From Acidobacteria bacterium AH-259-G07 (lineage in GTDB: Bacteria; Acidobacteriota; UBA6911; RPQK01; JADFOI01), in assembly GCA_027717925.1 (NCBI GenBank), contig JALLON010000071.1, positions 1 through 10,668 on the forward strand: a stretch of 10,668 bases of DNA. Reading direction: 5' to 3'. Both the position numbers and the translations under genes were made by a program. Of the stretch, positions 1 to 4,966 are shown in pieces. Within the stretch, counting starts at the first letter, position 1. Every line of letters starts with the position of its first letter. Under the pieces are notes generated by a model. It searched no databases and was not told the DNA's origin. It saw nothing but the letters and a program-made list of their open reading frames with translations.

Positions 1-2
1 AA

Positions 3-1187
3 GCCCTAATCGCTGCGGCCAGTAAGTTTTTGATCGAGCAGGCTCAGGCAGAACAGGAGCACAGCCAAATGCCTGACGTACTGGCGCGTGCCCGAGAACT
101 CTTCGCAGGATTCACCCACCACAACTGGCAGCTTCGGGTTGCTGCTGAAGATGACGCGACCTTCTTCGCGCTGGAGGCGGCCACGGGACAAGGCCGCAAC
201 CTGGAAGAACTCTCCGACGGGACTCGTGCACAACTCCTCATGGCAGCGCGGCTCGCCTTCGCACAAGAGGCGGAGCGTGGAAGCTGCCTGCCCCTCTTTC
301 TCGATGAGGCTCTAGACCAGAGTGATCCAGCTCGCTTCCACGCTATCGTCCGCAGTCTGGGGCGAATCGCTCAAGATGACGACCGACAGATCTTCTACCT
401 AACTTCAGATTCCACCGACCTGCAACGCTTCACTGTCGCGCTCGCGGATGAAGGTTGTGCGCCACCGCGTGTGATCGATTTGGCCGAGATCCGCGGCCAC
501 CAATCGGTGGCGAGAGCCAGCGAGCTAGAAGTAGAGCTGCCTCACGAGGTTCCTTCGCCGGGCGACTCCACACCCGAGGCTTACGCCGAGGTCCTGGGTG
601 TCTCACACTTGGACCCACGCCGTTCTCATCTGTCGCAGCATCTCTTCCATGTCACGTGGGATGATCTCGCGCTTCTTCACCGACTCGTAGCAGCTGGGAT
701 CAGCAAGGTGGGTCAATGGCGGCTTCTCTCCGCAAGCGGTGCTGGGCGTTGTGCTGTGATCGTTGAGGGCAGCACAGTGGGTGAGCAACTCGATGATCGC
801 ATCGAGCTGCTTGAGATCTTCTCCCGACTTTGGCGCGAAGGACGCGGGCGACCGGTGGATCGTGAGGTGCTGGAGGCGAGCGGTGTGCTAAGCGAACGTT
901 TCCTCGACGGCGTGGTCGAGATAGCGGCTGATCTGGACGGAGACGCAGAGAACCTCCTCAGGACGCTTCGGGATCGTAGTGACGAGCGCTTGCGTGGCTT
1001 CCACTCCAACGTTGTCGACCGGCTCCAAGAATTCTTCGAGGAGAAAGGATTCTTGGATCCGAATCCGGTCCTCGAGGAGGCTGACCTCATCGTGCGCACC
1101 CAGGCTGCGCCGGCCGCAAACCGTCTTCCTAATGAAGTGGTGCGGAACTGCTTGCATCGCTGGTGGCGACTCGCAGACCGCAACTGA
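3..1187 (+). CDS. SMC/RecN-like ABC ATPase, C-terminal part (5' end outside window)
   Basis: The frame is open from base 3 to a TGA at 1185-1187, about 394 residues, so the gene starts upstream of the window. It shows the C-terminal half of an ABC-type ATPase head. An ABC signature variant LSDGTRAQL lies at about 210-236, a Walker B segment LPLFLDEAL at 288-314, and a D-loop-like LDQSD follows at once. The place where such ATPases usually have a TH switch histidine reads FYLTSDS, so that histidine seems replaced. This arrangement is typical of SMC/Rad50/RecN/YhaN-type DNA-associated ATPases, whose Walker A and coiled coils would lie upstream. About 220 further residues follow the head. They include a stretch (LLHRLVAAGISKVGQWRLL) resembling a helix-hairpin-helix, then charged helical sequence. 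This extension is unusual for plain SMC-like heads, and I do not recognise the exact family. In accessory regions such ATPases are often part of DNA repair or phage-defence modules. That role is an inference here. Confidence 0.8.
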   Translation, partial: ALIAAASKFLIEQAQAEQEHSQMPDVLARARELFAGFTHHNWQLRVAAEDDATFFALEAATGQGRNLEELSDGTRAQLLMAARLAFAQEAERGSCLPLFLDEALDQSDPARFHAIVRSLGRIAQDDDRQIFYLTSDSTDLQRFTVALADEGCAPPRVIDLAEIRGHQSVARASELEVELPHEVPSPGDSTPEAYAEVLGVSHLDPRRSHLSQHLFHVTWDDLALLHRLVAAGISKVGQWRLLSASGAGRCAVIVEGSTVGEQLDDRIELLEIFSRLWREGRGRPVDREVLEASGVLSERFLDGVVEIAADLDGDAENLLRTLRDRSDERLRGFHSNVVDRLQEFFEEKGFLDPNPVLEEADLIVRTQAAPAANRLPNEVVRNCLHRWWRLADRN

Positions 1188-1274
1188 GCGGCAACCCCTA
1201 ATGGGGGCCAGGAAAGGGCGAAGAATCGACTGTAGTCAATCTTGATGCCATAAGAGCATGACGTGATCAGGGCG

Positions 1275-1342
1275 TTGGCCTCCTTTGTTCGGCCTGAGTA
1301 CTAGGCTGGACTCAGAAAGGAAATCTGAAAAAAGGAGGCCAA
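1275..1342 (+). promoter_or_regulatory. Nested stem-loop leader covering the IS110 transposase RBS
   Basis: A perfect 12-bp inverted repeat pairs TTGGCCTCCTTT (1275-1286) with AAAGGAGGCCAA (1331-1342). Inside it a second perfect 6-bp stem pairs CTGAGT (1294-1299) with ACTCAG (1310-1315) around a 10-base loop. The right arm contains AGGAGG (1333-1338), the ribosome binding site for the ATG at 1348. If the RNA folds this way, translation of the transposase would be repressed. IS110-family elements are known to carry a structured bridge RNA in their non-coding end before the transposase, so this may be part of one. The structure is visible in the sequence; its role is inference. Confidence 0.55.
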
Positions 1343-1347
1343 AAAAG

Positions 1348-1539
1348 ATGGTACATGTAGGCGTGGACTTGCACAAACGAGTTTCGCAGATTGCGGTGTT
1401 AACTACAGCAGCCTCCGCTGTGCCTTCAGATGCCAGAACAGGAGCGGCTATTAGCGCGGCCGACCCCCTAGCAAGTGGTCGGGCCAGTGTGTCGGAGTCG
1501 CTACTCGCTGCTTTTCACTACTACTTCAAATCTCGATAG
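1348..1539 (+). mobile_element. IS110-family transposase remnant (N-terminal fragment)
   Basis: From ATG 1348 the translation begins MVHVGVDLHKRVSQIAVLT. The GVDLHK(K/R)VSQ(I/V)AVLD wording is the N-terminus of IS110-family DEDD transposases; the aspartate at residue 7 would be the first catalytic acid of the RuvC-like domain. A strong AGGAGG ribosome binding site lies 9 bases upstream. After about residue 19 (base 1404) the homology stops. The frame then reads unrelated, low-complexity sequence to a TAG at 1537-1539, giving 63 codons instead of the usual 300-400. The E and D residues of the catalytic set and the C-terminal transposase domain with its conserved serine are absent. This is a dead remnant left by a deletion after insertion. 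The 160 bases between the ATPase stop and the ATG probably hold the left end of the element. Confidence 0.75.
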
Positions 1540-1711
1540 ACCCTCAAACAGAATTATCCGTTGGGCTGAACCAGTTCAAAGGGTGCAGGCACAATGATGA
1601 TCGGTTCGTTTAAACTGGATTAATAAATCCTAGAGATCGTGCTTAACGGAAAAGAATCCGTTCAACGCACCCAGTGTGGCGTGCTTAACCGTGGGCAACC
1701 GTTTGATACAT
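1404..1711. other. Gene-free stretch between IS110 remnant and cassette
   Basis: I see no credible gene here beyond the meaningless tail of the truncated transposase frame. It is more AT-rich than its flanks. It holds a 10-bp direct repeat CGTGCTTAAC (1638-1647 and 1680-1689) and a bulged hairpin at 1639-1670. It ends just before GTTAGGC at 1712-1718. It may include the lost right end of the insertion sequence and a decayed upstream attC, but I could not reconstruct either. Confidence 0.5.
1639..1670. repeat. Bulged hairpin next to cassette boundary
   Basis: GTGC 1639-1642 pairs with GCAC 1667-1670, TT 1643-1644 with AA 1664-1665, and AACGGA 1645-1650 with TCCGTT 1657-1662. The loop is AAAGAA. 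This gives twelve base pairs with two unpaired cytosines (1663 and 1666). It lacks a U-run, so it does not look like a terminator. It could be an insertion-sequence end or a decayed recombination site. Confidence 0.4.
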
Positions 1712-1718
1712 GTTAGGC
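1712..1718 (+). other. Candidate attC core (GTTAGGC) at left boundary of cassette 1
   Basis: GTTAGGC is identical to the right-hand core of the attC site at 2110-2116. Integron integrases cut after the first G of such a core. A cassette running from 1713 to 2110 would then be 398 bp, with its start codon 44 bases in and its attC at the end, which is the normal layout. I could not find a convincing palindromic partner arm upstream, so the upstream attC is either decayed or was destroyed by the neighbouring IS110 event. Confidence 0.5.
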
Positions 1719-1742
1719 CGATGGTATACTCGCTCCGGTAAA

Positions 1743-1747
1743 GGGGG
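1743..1747 (+). promoter_or_regulatory. Ribosome binding site for the small membrane protein
   Basis: The run GGGGG lies 8 bases before ATG 1756. It supports 1756 as the start rather than the ATG at 1710, which overlaps the attC core and has no such site. Confidence 0.5.
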
Positions 1748-1755
1748 AATCTCCT

Positions 1756-1994
1756 ATGATCCGACTACGAACAGCGGTTCGAATTTCATTTGCCCTGGTA
1801 TCTTCTCGCTGATTGCTGTTCTGGCAAGTCATCTCGCTCTCACCGACATCTACCATGGCGAAACAGATGCCCGTCTCGAGTGGCTGGCGCTTCAGGTCTC
1901 GTTTGCCGCAATCATTCCGTTTCAGATCTCGGCTCTCATTACACTTGGATGGATTCTGCGGGCGAGAAACGCCATTAGGTCTGCCTCCGGATAG
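1756..1994 (+). pseudogene. Small cassette-borne membrane protein, frameshifted
   Basis: Translation from ATG 1756 gives MIRLRTAVRISFALVSSR and stops at TGA 1810-1812. The overlapping frame carries a far more protein-like sequence ending at TAG 1992-1994: SLIAVLASHLALTDIYHGE, then an acidic linker, then a second hydrophobic segment LQVSFAAIIPFQISALITLG. Joining the two near 1800-1808 gives a protein of about 80 residues. It would have a basic N-terminus, two membrane helices and an outer loop with DIYHGE. The join needs one base restored, so this copy appears to have lost a base or carries a sequencing error. I have an impression of similar two-helix small membrane proteins (LALTDI.HGE) in environmental bacteria, but no function. 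It sits in an integron-type cassette just before an attC site. Without the join, the second frame could start only at the ATG overlapping the attC core (1710). Confidence 0.55.
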
Positions 1995-2022
1995 CCAGGC
2001 TTGGCTTCACGAGGGGACGCCG

Positions 2023-2116
2023 GCCTAACGCGCTGCAGCCGCCGGTCGGCGCGGATCATTGTTTGGACAACATTGCGGTGCCTCGCCGGCCGCGGCTGAG
2101 CGCATGGTCGTTAGGC
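2023..2116 (+). other. attC: attC recombination site (integron cassette)
   Basis: This 94-bp imperfect palindrome begins GCCTAAC (2023-2029) and ends GTTAGGC (2110-2116), the complementary outer core sites. The inner arms GCGCTGCAGCCG (2030-2041) and CGGCTGAGCGC (2093-2103) pair fully except for one extra base (G2035). That is the extrahelical base expected in folded single-stranded attC DNA. Further in, CGGTCGGCG pairs almost fully with CGCCGGCCG. The spacer ATGGTC before the right core is also typical. Cleavage would fall between G2110 and T2111. The site ends cassette 1 and joins it to cassette 2. Confidence 0.88.
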
Positions 2117-2158
2117 ACCGCGAAGCGGCCCCACGTAGCGATTCTCGGGGGATAAGAA

Positions 2159-3559
2159 GTGACCCGTCGGACAATCGATCTTGTCGCCCTGAAGGGCAAG
2201 ATTCGTGTTGAGGTGAGTGATGGGGACAGGCTGGGCGACATTATCGACACCCACTACATTCACCTGGCTACCGGGGAACCCCCGCCTCTACCCGTGATCA
2301 AAGATTCATGGCAGTGCTGTGATCCAACGACTCTTGCCAGCTACAGGCTCCGGTACCCATTCATCCTCGTCGACAGAGCTCGCGACCCAGTAGCCTTGCT
2401 CCACCCTGCTGATCGAATCTGTCGGCTCTCGGGAACTGAACTCACGGTCTGGCCTCGGATGGATTTCTCCTCCGACGATTCCATCTCCTTCTATCTGTTT
2501 GAAAGGGAGGATGCTCTTCTGCCGCTACTGGTCGAAGCGGCCGATCTGGACGCCGTCAAGGAAGCTCTGTTCAGATTCCATGAGAAGATGCTGATGGAAC
2601 CAGAAGCCTTCTTGATGCTCGACAACTTCATTCGGCACACGAGCCAACGCAGCTCGGCAGTTTTCCTCGAGCATCAAGTTCCCTCCGGGATTTGGGGTGA
2701 ACTCAGACAGCCGTACATGAACTACTATCTGCACTTCATCCTCCGCGTGGTGACGGAGCTGAGCATCCTCAATCACTGTCTCGACAACCGGAATAGCTCC
2801 AACAACATCGTCCGCGAGTCGGCACGTCGATGGGTCGCAGACTACCTCTACCGTGTACAGACCGTGATGCTCGTTCTCCTTAGCATCCCTGAGGTGTACC
2901 TCAGGAATGTTGAGGCGACGCACTACTTCAAAGGGCTGAGAAAGCTCGGCATCGCGGGTTTTACCGAGATCGACAAGGGAGAGTCGTATTTCAAGGCAGC
3001 GATCGTTGGGCGCACGGTCAAACAGATTTACACGGGCCTCCTGACGGAAGCGCACGTCGAGACGTACTCCCACTATCTCGACGTGTGCCAAGACCGGCCG
3101 CCATCGGACCTGACAATAGGGAAAGCCGTGCACACATTTCGAATCCTGTACAACAAGCTCAAGCATGCCTCCTACGTTCGCGTCCAGGAGTCAAGAGACC
3201 ACGAAACACCGTACCGGGAAGGCTTGGCCAGATTCGATGAGCAGATCCGGCGACTGAAAATGACACTGCCACAGACCCCACGGCAGGAAAAAGAGCTGTT
3301 CGAGCTTGAAGCAAAGCGCGAAGTATTCGAGAAAGTGAGGTATGCGCTCGGACATCTCGACTGGGAGAGCGCAGATTTCAAGCGGGAGAATGGGATTACT
3401 GTCGGAGGGGGAAAGGAAGGTGAGTGGTTCAGGATCTCACTCTACGACCTCGAATACATTCTGCGGCTGCTTGTTGGGATTCTGATTGTGCTTTCGCAGG
3501 CGAAGGCGCTGTCTAACAGCCGCATCAACCCGACGGCGGGCGCGGGACCGTCGGGGTAG
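2159..3559 (+). CDS. Cassette-borne protein of unknown function (466 residues)
   Basis: The gene starts at GTG 2159, with a GGGGG ribosome binding site at 2147-2151, 7 bases upstream. That is 42 bases after the attC core, the expected position in a gene cassette. I do not recognise the family. Residues 1-120 look mixed alpha/beta (LVALKGKIRVEV, YPFILVDRARDPVALLHPA, SISFYLFERED). Residues 120-310 are mostly helical, with YMNYYLHFILRVVTELSILN and YLYRVQTVMLVLLSIPEVYL as amphipathic or buried helices. Residues 327-337 read FRILYNKLKHA. This N-x-x-K-H pattern recalls all-helical HEPN-like proteins, but the spacing does not fit the canonical RxxxxH motif. Residues 355-398 are charged and coil-prone, and residues 432-448 form a final hydrophobic helix. 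There is no signal peptide. The last 15 residues (SNSRINPTAGAGPSG) are encoded by the attC half-site, as is common for cassette genes. At 1.4 kb it is large for a cassette. A defence or toxin role would fit the setting but is unproven. Confidence 0.85.
   Translation: MTRRTIDLVALKGKIRVEVSDGDRLGDIIDTHYIHLATGEPPPLPVIKDSWQCCDPTTLASYRLRYPFILVDRARDPVALLHPADRICRLSGTELTVWPRMDFSSDDSISFYLFEREDALLPLLVEAADLDAVKEALFRFHEKMLMEPEAFLMLDNFIRHTSQRSSAVFLEHQVPSGIWGELRQPYMNYYLHFILRVVTELSILNHCLDNRNSSNNIVRESARRWVADYLYRVQTVMLVLLSIPEVYLRNVEATHYFKGLRKLGIAGFTEIDKGESYFKAAIVGRTVKQIYTGLLTEAHVETYSHYLDVCQDRPPSDLTIGKAVHTFRILYNKLKHASYVRVQESRDHETPYREGLARFDEQIRRLKMTLPQTPRQEKELFELEAKREVFEKVRYALGHLDWESADFKRENGITVGGGKEGEWFRISLYDLEYILRLLVGILIVLSQAKALSNSRINPTAGAGPSG
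3511..3555 (+). other. attC: Truncated attC site of cassette 2 (left half plus loop)
   Basis: GTCTAAC (3511-3517) is a left outer attC core. It is followed by the arm AGCCGCATCAACCCGACGG. CCCGACGG (3529-3536) pairs perfectly with CCGTCGGG (3548-3555) across an 11-base loop. A complete site would continue TTGATGCGG and end in GTTAGAC, but the sequence changes abruptly after 3555. The right arm and core are missing, so this attC should not recombine. The break marks the end of the cassette region. Confidence 0.75.
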
Positions 3560-3892
3560 GGAGGACGCCCGTCAAGAAACACATGATCGGTGACAATCAA
3601 ATCGATCCATCGGCTAGGCTTCTTTCAGAAGCTATCAGCGAGCTCGGGTGGACGGCGGGATCCCCTTATGGATCGCGCTCCACGTGTCGCGGCAAGATGG
3701 GAACGTCGTCGTCTAGGATGCAGAACAGAAGCCAGGAGTCTAAGGATTACTGACCCTTATTCCGTCCTTCGGCTGCTATTAGCCTCCATTTAGGATGTAG
3801 TTGCTCGGAAGCTGGATCGATCATGCCACAAGTAGGGCGCTGATCCCCACTATTACACTCAAGACAGGGACAACATATATTGAAAAAACTTC
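3560..3892. other. Gene-free scar after the cassettes
   Basis: No convincing gene is seen. One frame from ATG 3583 is open for 56 codons to TGA at about 3751 (it begins MIGDNQIDPSARLLSEAI and contains ELGWTAG). It may be a fragment of a lost gene, and I do not recognise it. No tRNA, terminator or transposase was found. Together with the truncated attC on the left and the truncated ilvD on the right, it looks like a patchwork left by repeated insertion and deletion. Confidence 0.4.
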
Positions 3893-3980
3893 TGTCCCCA
3901 ATAAGTTCCCAATAAGTTGTCCCCAATAAGTTGTCACTTGAAAAGATTTCTGTCCCCAGTAAGTTTGTCCCCAGTAAGTT
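3893..3980. repeat. Cluster of 15-bp repeats TGTCCCC(A)(A/G)TAAGTT
   Basis: TGTCCCCAATAAGTT occurs at 3893-3907 and 3918-3932, and TGTCCCCAGTAAGTT at 3951-3965 and 3966-3980. A partial copy, CCCAATAAGTT, lies at 3908-3918. A longer unit also repeats: TTGAAAA(A/G) followed by a short variable part and CTGTCCCC begins at 3880 and again at 3938. Upstream, GGGACAAC (3868-3875) is the inverse of GTTGTCCC. The last repeat ends exactly where ilvD homology starts. This looks like a small dispersed-repeat or element end that copied itself at this junction. No transposase accompanies it. Confidence 0.75.
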
Positions 3981-4465
3981 TCGAGAGTCAGGAAGACGCG
4001 GTGGAGGGAATCCTGGGCGACAAGGTGGAAGAGGGCGATGTGATCATCATCCGCTACGAGGGTCCCAAAGGCGGCCCGGGGATACAGGAAATGCTCTACC
4101 CGACCAGTTATCTAAAATCCAAGGGACTCGGCAAGGTCTGTGCCCTGATCACCGACGGCCGCTTCTCGGGCGGCACCTCAGGGCTCTGTATCGGCCACGT
4201 TTCTCCGGAGGCCGCTTCCGAAGGGGCCATCGGCCTTATCGAGGAGGGCGATACCATCGAAATCGATATCCCCAACCGCACATTGACGATCGCCATCACC
4301 GATGAGGAACTGGCCAAGCGGCGCACCGAAATGGAGGCCAAGGGCGCCAAGGCCTGGAAGCCCCTATCCCGGGACCGCCAGGTCACCCCCGCCCTCAAGT
4401 TCTACGCTCAAATGACCACCAGCGCCGACAAAGGCGCTGTGCGAGACCTGACATTGTTGGACTGA
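3980..4465 (+). pseudogene. ilvD: Dihydroxy-acid dehydratase, 3' fragment
   Basis: From TTC 3980 the frame reads FESQEDAVEGILGDKVEEGD, then the RYEGPKGGPG motif, EMLYPTS, ITDGRFSGGTSGLCIGHVSP and IDIPNR, and ends SADKGAVRDLTLLD at TGA 4463-4465. These are the C-terminal beta-barrel and substrate-binding signatures of IlvD/Edd dehydratases. IlvD converts 2,3-dihydroxy acids to 2-keto acids in valine/isoleucine synthesis. Only about 161 of some 600 residues remain. The cysteines that bind the iron-sulfur cluster and the metal-binding residues are lost, so it cannot be active. The GRFSGGT serine, thought to act as the catalytic base, is kept. The frame extends upstream to an ATG at 3917, but that part is only translated repeat DNA. 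The break is sharp and the remaining codons are undamaged, so the truncation looks recent. Confidence 0.93.
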
Positions 4466-4759
4466 GGGCTTAACGCAACTCCTAATCATGATTAACTCAA
4501 CCGGCCGAATTGTGCGGGGAAAAGGGGACTGTTCCGTTTATCTCCCCCCTTTATTATCAGTCTCTCCCAAATCCTCCTAGTCGTGGAATGAAGCCTCTCC
4601 TGACCGGCAATTGGCCAGAGTAAATACCCTTGCCCCAATTCGGAAACACTCCTGACAACAACTAGCATCAACTGCAAATTACATGGTCGTTATGACGTAT
4701 ACTGTATGACGTATACTGGACGTATACTGTAAGAAGTTTTGTCTTGTGGGGTGTGTCCG
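4466..4759. other. Spacer between ilvD fragment and BREX operon
   Basis: No gene is seen. Possible elements are an 8-bp inverted repeat CCGAATTG (4505-4512) / CAATTCGG (4636-4643) bounding about 139 bp, a weak hairpin AAAGGGG (4521-4527) / CCCCTTT (4546-4552) followed by ATTAT, and the 14-bp tandem repeats at 4691-4729. The right part presumably holds the promoter of the BREX operon. Confidence 0.5.
4691..4729 (+). promoter_or_regulatory. Tandem TATGACGTATACTG repeats, likely promoter/operator of the BREX operon
   Basis: TATGACGTATACTG occurs at 4691-4704 and 4705-4718. A third partial copy, GACGTATACTG, follows at 4719-4729. Each contains TATACT, a good -10 hexamer, and a GTATAC palindrome. 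The repeats end 30 bases before the helix-turn-helix gene start. The copies are spaced 14 and then 11 bases apart, so bound proteins would sit on different faces of the helix. No strong -35 is visible; TTATGA (4690-4695) lies 16 bases before the second TATACT. An autoregulatory operator for the adjacent DNA-binding protein is the simplest reading (inference). Confidence 0.5.
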
Positions 4760-4966
4760 ATGGATGGAAGACTAGGCGATGTCCTGACCATCGAAGAACT
4801 CTCCGCCTACCTGAAGGTCCCGAAATCCACGCTCTATAAGCTCGTTCGGGAAGGCAAGGTTCCCTCCCAGAAGGTAGGACGGCACTGGCGCTTCCGGAAG
4901 GAGGCCATCGACCGATGGTTGGATGAAACGCGAGCTGAAGAGCCAGATGCAAAGGGAGAACAGTAA
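4760..4966 (+). CDS. Excisionase/MerR-type helix-turn-helix DNA-binding protein
   Basis: The 68-residue protein starts at ATG 4760, 8 bases after GGGG (4748-4751). An in-frame TTG at 4739 would add 7 residues but has no better ribosome binding site. Residues 9-55 form a complete HTH_17 / excisionase-family domain: LTIEELSAYLKVPKSTLYKL is the winged-helix recognition part, and the wing is VGRHWRFRKEAIDRWL. An acidic tail follows (ETRAEEPDAKGEQ). Such small proteins bind DNA as excision cofactors or transcription regulators. Here the stop codon overlaps the brxF start (TAATG), and tandem repeats lie directly upstream. A regulator of the BREX-3 operon is more likely than a phage excisionase, because no integrase is present in the window. 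Confidence 0.88.
   Translation: MDGRLGDVLTIEELSAYLKVPKSTLYKLVREGKVPSQKVGRHWRFRKEAIDRWLDETRAEEPDAKGEQ

Noticed and set aside
713..1183. Minus-strand open frame of 156 codons, rich in Ser and Arg
   Set aside because: The Ser/Arg-rich composition is typical of an antisense shadow of a GC-rich gene; it is opposite the ATPase extension.
2525..3166. Long minus-strand open frame (213 codons) inside the cassette gene
   Set aside because: It lies wholly opposite the intact 466-codon gene, has no ribosome binding site in a suitable place, and its sequence looks like the complement of a coding frame.
3583..3753. 56-codon open frame beginning MIGDNQIDPSARLL
   Set aside because: It has only a weak GAGG upstream and no recognisable family. 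It becomes low-complexity after residue 30, so it was kept as a remark and not called a gene.
3917..3979. Start of the ilvD-containing frame at ATG 3917
   Set aside because: The N-terminal part (MSPISCHLKRFLSPVSLSP) is translated repeat DNA, not IlvD, so it is not a true start.
3893..3980. CRISPR array
   Set aside because: The repeats are only 15 bp, nearly back-to-back, and lack unique spacers of regular length.
4521..4553. Rho-independent terminator after ilvD
   Set aside because: The 7-bp stem has an 18-base loop and only a short interrupted T run, too weak to call.
4760..4966. Reading the helix-turn-helix protein as a prophage excisionase
   Set aside because: There is no integrase or phage gene in the window, and the gene is coupled to brxF, so a regulatory role fits better.
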